Shown: piece after piece, positions 28,873 to 38,601 of the stretch
Layout: each line of letters starts with the position of its first letter
Position numbering within the stretch: position 1 is the stretch's first letter
Source: Rubritalea tangerina
GTDB lineage: Bacteria; Verrucomicrobiota; Verrucomicrobiia; Verrucomicrobiales; Akkermansiaceae
DNA length: 64,000 nucleotides
NCBI RefSeq assembly: GCF_042683245.1
Contig: NZ_JBHUJB010000021.1
Location: forward strand, 186,001-250,000
Direction: 5' to 3'
The notes under the pieces: model-generated
What the model was told of the DNA's origin: nothing
Databases searched by the model: none
The model's input: only the letters and a program-made list of their open reading frames with translations
Position numbers and translations under genes: made by a program

Positions 28873-31800
28873 ATGCAAAAGCTCACCAAGGTTTACGAAA
28901 AGCGTATCGCCACCGCTGCCGAACGTTTACTCAACCCATTGATCTACCCTAAATCTATCCCCTTGGAGATTGCCGCCTATGAAGTGGCTGGCCCACCAAT
29001 CAGCTATGAAGAGGCAAAAGACGCTACTTATGCCCCAATCGCTGAGGGACAATCATGGGGCGCCCAGTGGGACACCACCTGGTTTAAAGTCACTACCACC
29101 ATCCCTAACGATTGGGCCAATGAATCAGTTGTCGCACGTATCAATCTCTCATTTGACCACCACGAAGGCTTCGGCAGAGAAGGCCTCATTTACCTAGACG
29201 GCACACCAACCACTGCAATCAATCGAAACCGCCAAGCGATCCCACTCGCAGATCCATCCCAGGGGGGGGAAGTCATTGAGTTCTTCATCGAAGCTGCAGC
29301 CAATCCAGGTGCTCAGTGGGGCTGGACAGATGGTGAATTACTCGACCCAAAGTATGGCGGCGACCACCTCTACGCCCTAAAAACTGCCCAGTTGTCCACT
29401 AAATCTAACACAGCCTACCAACTTTCTATTGATTTCAATTGCTGCCACCAGGCAATGCTTGTCCTCCCTGAGACTTCACCAAGGCGAGGCCAATTGCTCC
29501 GCGCACTAAATGAAGTCTGCACACAACTCGAAAAACAATCCCCTGAGGCACTCGAGTCCGCACGCGCAATCCTTGCGAATGTCCTCAGCAAACGCAATGG
29601 CGACACAAATCACCAGATCTCAGCGGTCGGCCATTGTCATATCGACACAGCCTGGTGCTGGCCCCTGCGCGAAACTATCCGCAAGTGCGCCCGCTCGTTT
29701 AGTTCGGCACTGCGCTTAATGGAAAAGCACCCGCACTACACATTTGTTTGCTCCCAACCGCAGCAATACGCCTGGATGAAAGCCTACTACCCATCGATCT
29801 ACCAAGATATCAAGGCTGCTATCAAACGTGGCCAATGGGAAGCAATCGGCTGCATGTGGATTGAAGCTGATTGCAATATCCCCTCAGGGGAGTCGCTCGT
29901 GCGCCAAACCCTCCACGGCAAACAATTCTACCAACAAGAATTTGATCTCGAAATCACCGACCTATGGCTCCCGGATGTCTTCGGCTATGCCGCTTCCCTA
30001 CCACAAATCCTTGTCAAATCTGGAGTCGATTCCTTCCTCACCCAGAAGATCTCGTGGAGCGACACCAACAAGTTTCCTCACCACACATTCCAATGGCAAG
30101 GGCTCGATGGCACTAAGATCTTCACCCACTTCCCACCAGTAGATACCTATAACTGCCAACTGACAGCAAAGGATCTCAAGCGCTCCGAGGAAAACTTTCA
30201 AGAAACTGATCGTGCCACACGCGCGCTCATCCCATACGGCTATGGTGACGGCGGTGGCGGCCCCACAGACGAAATGCTCGAGTCCCTAAAGCGTTGGGAA
30301 AACTTCGAAGGCCTACCAAAGGTCGAAACTTCTACTGTGAAAGAATTTTTCGCTGCCGCAAAAGTGGACGCTATCGACCTCCCCACTTGGCGCGGTGAAC
30401 TTTACCTAGAACTCCATAGAGGCACTCTCACCTCTCAAGCGAAAAATAAGTTAGGAAACCGCAAAGGAGAACTTCTCCTCAGAGATGCTGAGTTCCTCCA
30501 AACCATTGCTTCAATCGTCAACCCTGGCGAACTGCTAGAGTCAGATCCAGCACCTGATCGCGCAGTCTATGATGTCCCCGCCCATATCCATGAGAAAGAG
30601 AGCTCAATAACCGCCGTCGCCCTTGACCGCGCTTGGAAGCTTCTCTTGCTCAATCAATTCCACGACATCATCCCTGGATCATCTATCAATTGGGTCTATC
30701 AAGACTCTGACCGTGATTATGAGACGATCCAAGCAATTGGTAATGCCGTCCTTACTTCTGCATCACAACGAGTTTCCCAACAAATAGACACCTCTGAAAT
30801 CCAAGACCCATTGGTGGTATGGAATACCCTTGCCCACGAGCGCACCGAGATTATTGCTCTCCCTGATGGTGAACTCACTGAGATCACAGTCCCTCAGTGC
30901 GGCTACACAACCATCTCTGCATCCAATCCCCCTAAACAATCCTCTCCTAAACTCACACTCACCCAATCACCCTCAGGATTCATTATCAATAATGGCCTCA
31001 TTGAAATCACACTGAACCATGACGGCACAATCCAAAGCCTCATAGACCTCGAGCTAAACCGAGAAACACTCAGTGGACCAGCCAACCTGTTCCAACTCCA
31101 TCACGACATCCCTAACTTCTGGAATGCTTGGGACCTTGATGTCTTCTATACCGAAAATACGGAGAACCTAAACTCACCAAAATCCCTACACCTACACAAT
31201 ACTAACGACTTACAGTGCATTTTCACACTGAAATTTGCATTCGGAGATTCCACTTTGACCCAGAAGATGACAATCTCAGCTGGCACCAAACGGATAGATT
31301 TTGATACCGAAGTCAACTGGCAAGAGCGCGACAGACTCTTAAAGGTCGCCTTCCCAACTAACATCCATTCACTACGTGCTAGCTACGATATCCAATTTGG
31401 CCACGTAGAGCGCCCAACACATGATAACACCAGCTGGGATGCAGCAAAGTTTGAAGTCCCGGTCCACCAATGGGCTGACCTCTCAGAGGGCGACTACGGA
31501 GTCGCAATCCTCAATGACTCAAAATACGCCATGGATATCCGTGAGCACACCATGCGACTCACACTCTTGAAGTCCGCAAATGCTCCAGACCCTGAAGCTG
31601 ATAGAGGCACCCACCGCTTCAGCTATGCACTCTATCCACATGCCGGCACACTCCAACAATCAGATGTAATCGAGCAAGCCAGCGCATTCAACTCCCCCCT
31701 TCTTGTCCAGCCCACGGAGCAAAGCGAGGGCAAATTGCCATCCACTCAGTCGCTCATTAAGATCGATAAACCTGGTGTCCAACTCGCCGCTCTCAAGCTC

Positions 31801-31992
31801 TCAGAAAAATCCCAAAAACCAGTCACCCGGATAGTGGAAACGCGAAACTCCCGTGGACCTATCACAATTAGCTCACCCATCCTACAAGCTGCACCCACAC
31901 CTACCGACCTTCTAGAGAGACCACTCGAGAACATCCCCCATCAGACTTCCATCCAACCCTTCGAAATCCAAACACACATCTGGCAAGTCTAG
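28873..31992 (+). CDS. GH38 alpha-mannosidase
   Basis: A 1039-residue retaining alpha-mannosidase of GH38. The zinc-binding GHCHIDTAW motif places His 256 and Asp 258 at the metal, and LWLPDVFGYAASLPQ carries the nucleophile Asp 368. QFHDIIPGSSI and the long C-terminal beta domains complete the family layout. No signal peptide is seen, so it is probably cytoplasmic, like the bacterial enzymes that act on imported oligosaccharides. The GntR/LacI-like gene upstream probably regulates it. Confidence 0.92.
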   Translation: MQKLTKVYEKRIATAAERLLNPLIYPKSIPLEIAAYEVAGPPISYEEAKDATYAPIAEGQSWGAQWDTTWFKVTTTIPNDWANESVVARINLSFDHHEGFGREGLIYLDGTPTTAINRNRQAIPLADPSQGGEVIEFFIEAAANPGAQWGWTDGELLDPKYGGDHLYALKTAQLSTKSNTAYQLSIDFNCCHQAMLVLPETSPRRGQLLRALNEVCTQLEKQSPEALESARAILANVLSKRNGDTNHQISAVGHCHIDTAWCWPLRETIRKCARSFSSALRLMEKHPHYTFVCSQPQQYAWMKAYYPSIYQDIKAAIKRGQWEAIGCMWIEADCNIPSGESLVRQTLHGKQFYQQEFDLEITDLWLPDVFGYAASLPQILVKSGVDSFLTQKISWSDTNKFPHHTFQWQGLDGTKIFTHFPPVDTYNCQLTAKDLKRSEENFQETDRATRALIPYGYGDGGGGPTDEMLESLKRWENFEGLPKVETSTVKEFFAAAKVDAIDLPTWRGELYLELHRGTLTSQAKNKLGNRKGELLLRDAEFLQTIASIVNPGELLESDPAPDRAVYDVPAHIHEKESSITAVALDRAWKLLLLNQFHDIIPGSSINWVYQDSDRDYETIQAIGNAVLTSASQRVSQQIDTSEIQDPLVVWNTLAHERTEIIALPDGELTEITVPQCGYTTISASNPPKQSSPKLTLTQSPSGFIINNGLIEITLNHDGTIQSLIDLELNRETLSGPANLFQLHHDIPNFWNAWDLDVFYTENTENLNSPKSLHLHNTNDLQCIFTLKFAFGDSTLTQKMTISAGTKRIDFDTEVNWQERDRLLKVAFPTNIHSLRASYDIQFGHVERPTHDNTSWDAAKFEVPVHQWADLSEGDYGVAILNDSKYAMDIREHTMRLTLLKSANAPDPEADRGTHRFSYALYPHAGTLQQSDVIEQASAFNSPLLVQPTEQSEGKLPSTQSLIKIDKPGVQLAALKLSEKSQKPVTRIVETRNSRGPITISSPILQAAPTPTDLLERPLENIPHQTSIQPFEIQTHIWQV

Positions 31993-32057
31993 CTGGTGTC
32001 AGAAAAGTAATGGATATCATTGTGAGAGACGATTTCCCTGACCAATAGGCTTAAACT

Positions 32058-32173
32058 CTTGAAAAACCTCAACGAGGTTTCGGCTCCAAGCCCAGAGTGG
32101 CAGAGCCAACTCTGGGGAATGGCAATAAGCCGACCAGTAGTCTGAAAGACTAAAGACTTGAAAGTAATTTAGT
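32058..32173. repeat. Three-hairpin dispersed element, copy C
   Basis: Same layout as copy B: AAACCTC/GAGGTTT, CCCAGAGT...ACTCTGGG with inner GGC/GCC, and a distal stem TAGTCT/AGACTA. In the distal stem an A-T pair of copy B is swapped to T-A, which keeps the pairing. Upstream from about 32005 it also resembles the flank of copy B. The gap 31993-32297 holds nothing else recognisable. Confidence 0.8.
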
Positions 32174-32297
32174 CTCTATCCCCCAATGTCATGCTCATTG
32201 AATGCTGTGTAGAGGCGCCTAACTGGAGCCATTGCCTCAACCTAATCGCAAGAAATGCCATCGAGGGCTTAGCTGAAACTATAGGAGTGCGTCCCCG

Positions 32298-33639
32298 CTA
32301 TTTACCTCTTTTGGATGACCCTTTCTTCTCCTTTGGGAATCCATCGCGATTGAATTTCAACTTCAACACCCCACCTTCAGCCTCTTTCTCCGCCATTACT
32401 TTTTCTAACTGGGCCAGCTCTGCTTTCGCAGTATCTCCCACGAGTGGTTTTTTCTCAAAGTAGTCCGCTGAAACATCATAGCATGGCCCCTCGTTGCCAT
32501 AGACTTTGTACGACTGGTTGCGTACCCATGCTCCTAACTCTGGAGTCCCCCACTTTGGGTCGTAATAACAATAAGTGTAAGCACGCTCCTGGTAGTATAC
32601 ATCGCCCTTCAAAAGCGGTAGAAAACTTTTGCCATCTATCGTGTAGTCTTTTGGTCCCACACCTCCAGTAACTTCTTGGATGGTAGCGAAAAAATCTGAG
32701 AAATCCACGAGCGCCTTGCTAACTTGCCCCCCCTTGACTACCTTATTCCAGCGCACAATCAACGGCACATGAGTACCTGTGTTGTCTAAGCGCCCTTTGC
32801 CGCCAGCGTAGTCTTGACCATTCCATTGAGAGTGAATCCCACGCATCGTCCCATTGTCCGAGGTGAATAAAATAAGCGTGTTATCCTCTAAGCCTAATTC
32901 CTCCACCTTTGCTAACACCTTGCCTACAAGTTTGTCTGCATACTCCACCATATCCACATAATACTTCGCATTCTTCTTTGGCTTCGCCGCCGCTGGGTCC
33001 CAGTCATCACTATCAGGTGTCGCCTCGAATGGAAAATGCGGCAAAATCATCGGGTAGTACAAAAAGAATTTCTCATCTTTATGCTCACTGATGAATTGGA
33101 GCGCAAAGTCATTCACAATGTCTGGCCCGTACAATCCCTTTCCACCAACTTCTTTACCATTCTGAGCCAATCGAGGATGCAAATAGCGTGATCCAAACAT
33201 CTTCTGGTTCAAGTACCACACACAATACTGATCAAATCCAAATTTTCTTGAGAAATCATCCTCAAGCGAACCATCAAGTTGCCACTTGCCTGCTACTGCA
33301 GTTGTATATCCCGCACTCTGCGCCACATGCCCAAATGTCCTCTGGTTAGGGTTGAGATACTTAAATTTCTCATAGTTACGGAAATTATAGCGACCGGTCA
33401 TGATCTTGATCACGAGACGGCGTGCATAAAGGTTGGCTATAGCAATGCTCAAATCGCATCCCTTCCGCAGCCATCTGATCCAGCACCGGCGTCTTGTATG
33501 TCTCAGCTCCATACACCCCAAGACATTCCATCCCCATATCATCAGTCATGAATAAGATGATATTCGGCTGCTGTGCCATTCCCCATGTGCTGGCTGATAA
33601 CCATACCAACCCCATTATTAACTTCCTAAATCGGTTCAT
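32298..33639 (-). pseudogene. Secreted sulfatase interrupted by a frameshift
   Basis: Two minus-strand frames together make one type I sulfatase. The first (from 33639) has a signal peptide (LVWLSASTWGMA), PNIILFMTDDMG and the formylglycine motif CTPSR, then runs out of frame. The second continues with IMTGRYNFRNYEKFKYL, GKWQLDG, FTSDNGTMRG and a family-like C-terminus ending at 32298. The switch is at about 33408-33413 in a GATC right after the CTPSR codons, consistent with one extra base. It could be a true pseudogene or an assembly error; nothing suggests programmed frameshifting. Confidence 0.85.
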
Positions 33640-33822
33640 AGTTCACCTTATAGAGACATAAAACCACCCAGATGATCAACTTTTCTGCCGCCTAATTTTC
33701 TAAGCCAACAGGATTGAGGATAATTGTCGCGTAATACTCTCGCTGTACACATTCGTTCTAGAGCACAAAAAAGGCGCAACCACGACTGCGGATGCGCCTG
33801 ACAAATTTTTCAATGCGAGCTC

Positions 33823-34566
33823 TTAGGAATCCTCAGTATCTACCTCTGGCTTTTCCTCGCTGATTTCGGCAGCAGCTGGTTCCACAGCCTTAGGTGTCTC
33901 ATTCTGCTGCCTTCTGCGTGGCTGCGCAGCTGGCTTTGGTGTCGTCTTGCGAGCTTGCTCTTCCAAGAAAATTTCAGCGAGACGGAAACTACGCTTAGCC
34001 AAATCGCGACCTTCCTTGTCACCAATCAACGCAAGCCCTTCCTCGTTGACCTCACCTAAGAAAACCTTCCACGCTTTCTTGCTGAGCTCTTTCGCATCGA
34101 TCGGCAATACGGGTGCTGGTTGTGCTACCTGCCCCTGCTCACCTTTGTTGCGATTGCGACGGTTGCGGCGGTTGCGCTTATTACCTCCACCTTGCTCTTG
34201 ATCCGCATCTTCTCTCGCATCGCTCTGCTTTGGCTCAGCTTGCTTTGCTTCTACCTCAGGCTCACTCACCTCAGGCTTGCTTTCGTCACTCTTCTGGCTG
34301 CGCACGTCGCGCACACCCTGAATAGGTTCGGCTGGCTTCTCACTCTCTTGAGTTTCGCCCTCTGCTGCCTTAGCGGCCTTCTTTGCTGTCTTTTTCGTAG
34401 AGCGCTTCTTCGCAACAGGTGCCTCTTCAGTGGCTTCCTTAGCTGGCTCTTCCTTGGTCACTTCGGGAGCAACTACTTCATTTGCTTCAATCTCGTTAGA
34501 TTCTGCAACTTTCTTTGCTGTACGCTTGCGGGCTGTCTTCTTAGCCGCAGTCTTTTTGGTACTCAT
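33823..34566 (-). CDS. Lys/Ala-rich, low-complexity protein with a conserved C-terminal segment
   Basis: A 247-residue protein. The first ~70 residues are Lys/Ala/Thr-rich repeats of the AAKKTARK type, like histone H1-related tails. A Glu-rich linker and a basic Asn/Arg run (KRNRRNRRNRNKG) follow. Residues ~155-210 look folded (ELSKKAWKVFLGEVNEEGLALIG, KRSFRLAEIFLEEQARK). Nucleic-acid binding is suggested by composition only. A GGCGCA/TGCGCC hairpin at 33773-33800 may end its transcript. Confidence 0.7.
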   Translation of the reverse strand: MSTKKTAAKKTARKRTAKKVAESNEIEANEVVAPEVTKEEPAKEATEEAPVAKKRSTKKTAKKAAKAAEGETQESEKPAEPIQGVRDVRSQKSDESKPEVSEPEVEAKQAEPKQSDAREDADQEQGGGNKRNRRNRRNRNKGEQGQVAQPAPVLPIDAKELSKKAWKVFLGEVNEEGLALIGDKEGRDLAKRSFRLAEIFLEEQARKTTPKPAAQPRRRQQNETPKAVEPAAAEISEEKPEVDTEDS

Positions 34567-34902
34567 TATAATGATGCTCGCGTAATCACGTCACACAAGC
34601 TTTTGGATGGATGTTATTTCCTGAAATCTGGCCGGCGGTGCGCTTCGGCGCTATCTCACTCGGCTCAAATCCCATTGAATGGTCGAAGATGTCTGCACCA
34701 CATTTTTCTCATGCGGCTCTTAACAAACATTTTCCGTCTGTGAGAAACCGTATATTCAGCCATCTGTAAAGCATATATCCCATTCCCAATACGAATTTAA
34801 CCATTCTTTACCAACAGCCGCTCAGCTCGACAGCACACCAGCCACCACGCCACAAAAAAAGCGCCTCATTGAGACGCTTTCCAAATTTTATGGCCATTCA
34901 AA
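34567..34902. other. Gene-free stretch upstream of the Lys/Ala-rich gene
   Basis: It holds the leader of the gene at 33823-34566 and the terminator of the pseudopilin gene. A long plus-strand frame (34120-34743) runs antisense to the Lys/Ala-rich gene and has a composition explained by it. No further gene, RNA or repeat was seen. Confidence 0.5.
34855..34882 (-). terminator. Intrinsic terminator after the pseudopilin gene
   Basis: On the minus strand the stem AAAGCGTCTC / GAGGCGCTTT (one mismatch) is followed by a run of T residues, directly after the pseudopilin stop codon. Confidence 0.85.
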
Positions 34903-35460
34903 CTACCAATTCTTAATATCGTCCTCGGTGTCAAACTCACCATCCGGACCGGCAGACCATAAGTCGAAGCCATTCACAACATTGTTGTTTAAATTAGCAG
35001 CGGGATCTGAACTGTGGTTGTAGCGCATTGGCTTCTTCCACGGATCCACAATCAACAAGTCAGCATTCACATAACGCCCTTTACCCTCATACTGTGGGTC
35101 AATCTCGGGAAAAGCTGGTGTCCGATCATCATCTACCTCACCGTCCAAGTCGTAATCGCCAGCAAGTACGGCATACAGGTTTTCAGTGCTCGTGTTGCCA
35201 CCATCTCCTGTAGGCATTCTAGATTCACTGTCCAACATGCTACCAAGCTCGGCAACATCAGCTTTCGATAAGCTCAGTGACTCCAAATTTGAACTGACAT
35301 TTTCGATCATCACTTCGCACTGAGTCACCTTTGCTTGGCGATTCACCGCCATGTACGTGCCAAATCCAATGCCGCCCAAGACAGCGAGTATCGCTATCAC
35401 AGTGAGCACTTCGATCATCGTGAAGCCCTTTCGGCTCGCCGTCTTATTTGTCTTCATCAA
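34903..35460 (-). CDS. Type II secretion / type IV pilus pseudopilin, GspG-like
   Basis: A 185-residue protein with a class III prepilin leader: the cut is expected after Gly in SRKG, before FTMIEVLTVIAILAVLGGIG, with the Glu at position +5. The C-terminal part (DLLIVDPWKKPMRYN, FDLWSAGPDGEFDTEDDI) matches the GspG major pseudopilin, including the usual Ca2+-site-like Asp cluster. It ends the minus-strand secretion gene cluster, 74 bp after the GspF-like gene. Confidence 0.88.
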   Translation of the reverse strand: MMKTNKTASRKGFTMIEVLTVIAILAVLGGIGFGTYMAVNRQAKVTQCEVMIENVSSNLESLSLSKADVAELGSMLDSESRMPTGDGGNTSTENLYAVLAGDYDLDGEVDDDRTPAFPEIDPQYEGKGRYVNADLLIVDPWKKPMRYNHSSDPAANLNNNVVNGFDLWSAGPDGEFDTEDDIKNW

Positions 35461-35534
35461 TTGCGTTTGTTTGGGTTTAGGGTGTGCTGTCCGTTCCTTA
35501 TTCTAGCACACCCCACAAGAGGCAGCGCTGTCGA

Positions 35535-36827
35535 CTAGCCGCCCACTGACTGAATCATCTTGATCAATGGTAAGAACATCGCAAATACGATAGAACCCAC
35601 AATACCCGCCAAGAAGACAATCATCACTGGTTCAATAATGGAGGTCAATGCCGTCACGGAGCCATCCACTTCATCGTCATAGACGTCTGCGATTTTAAGC
35701 AACATGTCAGGAAGCTGGCCAGTTTCTTCACCAACATCTACCATGCTGATAACCATCGGCGGGAAAACCTTGCTCGCCTGCAGCGGAGTCACGATCGACT
35801 CACCTTCCTTCACACTGTCGTGAACCTTATCAATTGCTTCAGAAATGATCACATTGCCTGCGGTCTCACGGGTGATCGCTAGTGCCTGCAAGATCGGCAC
35901 ACCAGATGTTACCAAAGTACCAAGTGTACGGGAAAAACGAGCAATCGCACTCTTGCGCTGAATATCACCAAACAAAGGTAAGTTAAGCTTGAGATTATCC
36001 AACACTTTACGTCCACCTGGTGTCGTGCCCCAGGCTTTCACACCTGCAAAAATTCCTCCAACTGCGAGTAGAATCCATACCGCATTGGGTAGTGGTCCAG
36101 TCATCGCAATCATGTTGTCTGAGAATCCAAACACAATCTCCGAAATCTTCGGAAGCTGAGTCCCCTCATCAAACATCTCCTTGAATTTAGGTACAATAAC
36201 CAACATCAAGAACACCAAGATCGCCACCGCAATGAACATCACGATCAATGGATACACCATCGCCGCAACAATCTTGTTCTTCAACTTGTTCGCCTTCTCC
36301 ATGTACTCAGCAAGACGCGTAAGTACCACTTCAAGAACACCACCAAGCTCACCAGCCTTCACCATGTTGACATACAACTTGTTGAATATCCGTGGATGCT
36401 GAGCTAACGACTCCGAAAACGTAGAACCACTCTGCACGGAATCAGCTAATGAGTTCAATGTACCCTTTAGCACTGGGTTGGGTTCCTGCTTCGCCAACAC
36501 TGTCAAACTACGCATCAATGGCAGACCTGAATCAATCAAGGTCGCTAACTGACGTGTGAAAATCATCAAAGTCTTCGGCTTAATCTTACCCCCTGTCGTC
36601 TTCTTCGCCTTAGTCTTACCCTTGGACTTGCTGCGTGCAGGCTTTGCCTTACCTTTCCCCTTTGCTGCAGGAGCTGACACGCTGCCCTTGCCTTCCTCTA
36701 CGACCTGTGTCGGGTATAAACCTTGGTTGCGAAGCTGCTGAATCGCTTCCGCTTCACTGCCCGCTTGTACCGAGCCGGTTGTCTGCTCTCCCTTTGCATC
36801 GAGCGCAGTATATTGAAAGTTCGCCAT
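35535..36827 (-). CDS. GspF/PilC-family inner-membrane platform protein
   Basis: A 430-residue polytopic protein with the family's repeated T2SSF domains (LMIFTRQLATLIDSGLPLMRSL and FSRTLGTLVTSGVPILQALAI) and C-terminal membrane helix (IEPVMIVFLAGIVGSIVFAMFLPLI). The N-terminal YTALDAKGEQTTGSVQAGS is typical. A Lys-rich linker (KGKGKAKPARSKSKGKTKAKK) is longer than usual. It forms the membrane base on which the ATPase acts. Confidence 0.93.
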   Translation of the reverse strand: MANFQYTALDAKGEQTTGSVQAGSEAEAIQQLRNQGLYPTQVVEEGKGSVSAPAAKGKGKAKPARSKSKGKTKAKKTTGGKIKPKTLMIFTRQLATLIDSGLPLMRSLTVLAKQEPNPVLKGTLNSLADSVQSGSTFSESLAQHPRIFNKLYVNMVKAGELGGVLEVVLTRLAEYMEKANKLKNKIVAAMVYPLIVMFIAVAILVFLMLVIVPKFKEMFDEGTQLPKISEIVFGFSDNMIAMTGPLPNAVWILLAVGGIFAGVKAWGTTPGGRKVLDNLKLNLPLFGDIQRKSAIARFSRTLGTLVTSGVPILQALAITRETAGNVIISEAIDKVHDSVKEGESIVTPLQASKVFPPMVISMVDVGEETGQLPDMLLKIADVYDDEVDGSVTALTSIIEPVMIVFLAGIVGSIVFAMFLPLIKMIQSVGG

Positions 36828-36917
36828 ATGAGTGTTTTTTTAAATATTTATAGTCAGTGAATGTGGAGGGATCACCAGCCCATGAAAAGCTTAAAGAATG
36901 CAATCTCCCATTTTTTA

Positions 36918-38588
36918 TTAGGTGTACTTAAGTACCTCTTCAATCGTCGTGCGCCCTGAGTAGATATTCGCGAGTCCATCTTCACGCAGGGTGCGCATCC
37001 CAAGCTCGATCGCCTTCTGCTTCAGCACCACTGTTGGAGCTCTCTCAGTGATGAGCTCACCGATCGGGTCTGTAATGTCGAGAAGCTCAAAGAGCCCCTG
37101 ACGCCCTTTGTATCCTGAGTTGCCACATGTATCACACCCGCGACCAGTATAGAACTCCTTGTCGCCTAACTCATGCGGTGATACTCCCAGTTGAGTTAGA
37201 ATCGCTTCGTTCGGATCATACGGTGAACGACAATCAGGACAAATCGTACGTACCAAACGCTGCGCTAAGACTCCCTCTAACGAGGCTGCAACCAAGAAGG
37301 GTTCTACACCCATATCAACCAATCGTGTCACGGCACCTGGTGCATCATTCGTGTGCAATGTACTCAAGACCAAGTGACCAGTCAGTGAAGCCTGAATCGC
37401 AATTTGCGCTGTCTCCTTGTCTCGAATCTCACCCACCAATATGCGGTCTGGATCCTGACGCAAGAATGCTCGTAGAATTCTCGCAAAATCCAAACCAATC
37501 GGCTCGTTCACCGGAACCTGAATAATCCCATCAATGTCATATTCCACCGGATCTTCCGCCGTGAGCAATTTCGCATCAATCGTGTTAATCTTACGTAGCG
37601 CCGCATACAATGTCGTCGTCTTACCTGCCCCCGTTGGACCAGTCACAACAAAGATACCATTCGGCTTCAAAATCGTTTCATTCACATAATCGTAAATGTG
37701 CTGAGGTAATCCCACGGACTCCATGTCGAGATTCACACTGCTGCGATCTAACACACGAAGCACCACTGACTCGCCGTGCTGAGTAGGCAGAGATGATACA
37801 CGCATATCCACCTGGCGATCACCAATCTGCTTAACAATACGTCCGTCCTGAGGAACCCGTGTCTCAGCAATGTTCATGTTAGACATCACCTTCACACGCG
37901 AAATGATTGCCTTCGCCAAATGCGGCGGTGGCGGTGCCATCTCGAATAAGCCACCATCCACACGGTAGCGAATCTTGAAATCATTCTCAAATGGCTCAAA
38001 GTGAATGTCTGAAGCCTTCTCCTTAATCGCCTGGAACAACACAAGGTCCACATAACGAATGATCGGGGCGGAGTTTGCTTCAGAAGCCACATCCTCAGTA
38101 CCATCCTCATTGGTAACAACATCGATCTGATCTAGAAGACCATCCATCGCACTGCCGCTGCCCCCATAGAGTTCGTCGATCTTCTCTTCGACCAAGTAAT
38201 CTGGTGCTACCGCAATGATGATCTCTTTACCTAACGCAAAGCGTAGATCTTCAGCGGCTTGCGGATTGAGAGGGTCAGATAATACTACGTGCAACCCTTC
38301 CGGACCCACATTCACTGGTAAACACCCGTGCAGACGAGCCATGCCCGCTGGAACCAAACTCAATAACTCAGCCGGCGGATTGAAATGGTTCAGATCTACC
38401 AACTCCGCACTCAACTCAGAGGCAATGACTGGCCAAATCTCATCCTTGTGCGAGATGACCTCAAAGTCATGCAAGGTCTCTGCCATTGTCTTCCCGCTTG
38501 CCTCCATTGAAGACATTATGTCCTGCGCAAGGTACTTATCGACCATGCCACGACCCATGAATATTTCTAAAACTTGTTGATTGTCCAT
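36918..38588 (-). CDS. GspE/PilB-family secretion ATPase, second of a tandem pair
   Basis: A 556-residue hexameric ATPase. It has the N-terminal T2SSE domain, the Asp box near DIHFEPFENDFKIRYRVDG, Walker A GPTGAGKTT, a Walker B/His box region (LVGEIRDKETAQIAIQASLTGHLVLSTLHTND) and the tetracysteine zinc motif CPDC...CDTC. It energises pseudopilus or pilus assembly. It starts 13 bp after its paralogue at 38602. Confidence 0.94.
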   Translation of the reverse strand: MDNQQVLEIFMGRGMVDKYLAQDIMSSMEASGKTMAETLHDFEVISHKDEIWPVIASELSAELVDLNHFNPPAELLSLVPAGMARLHGCLPVNVGPEGLHVVLSDPLNPQAAEDLRFALGKEIIIAVAPDYLVEEKIDELYGGSGSAMDGLLDQIDVVTNEDGTEDVASEANSAPIIRYVDLVLFQAIKEKASDIHFEPFENDFKIRYRVDGGLFEMAPPPPHLAKAIISRVKVMSNMNIAETRVPQDGRIVKQIGDRQVDMRVSSLPTQHGESVVLRVLDRSSVNLDMESVGLPQHIYDYVNETILKPNGIFVVTGPTGAGKTTTLYAALRKINTIDAKLLTAEDPVEYDIDGIIQVPVNEPIGLDFARILRAFLRQDPDRILVGEIRDKETAQIAIQASLTGHLVLSTLHTNDAPGAVTRLVDMGVEPFLVAASLEGVLAQRLVRTICPDCRSPYDPNEAILTQLGVSPHELGDKEFYTGRGCDTCGNSGYKGRQGLFELLDITDPIGELITERAPTVVLKQKAIELGMRTLREDGLANIYSGRTTIEEVLKYT

Positions 38589-38601
38589 TGCTCTCTTGGG
38601 G

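Noticed and set aside
33400..33420. Programmed frameshift in the sulfatase
   Set aside because: No slippery heptamer, downstream pseudoknot or SD-like stimulator is visible, and sulfatases are not known to use it.
34120..34743. 207-codon plus-strand frame rich in Leu/Ser
   Set aside because: It is antisense to the Lys/Ala-rich gene, whose codon composition generates it; no motif or start signal supports it.
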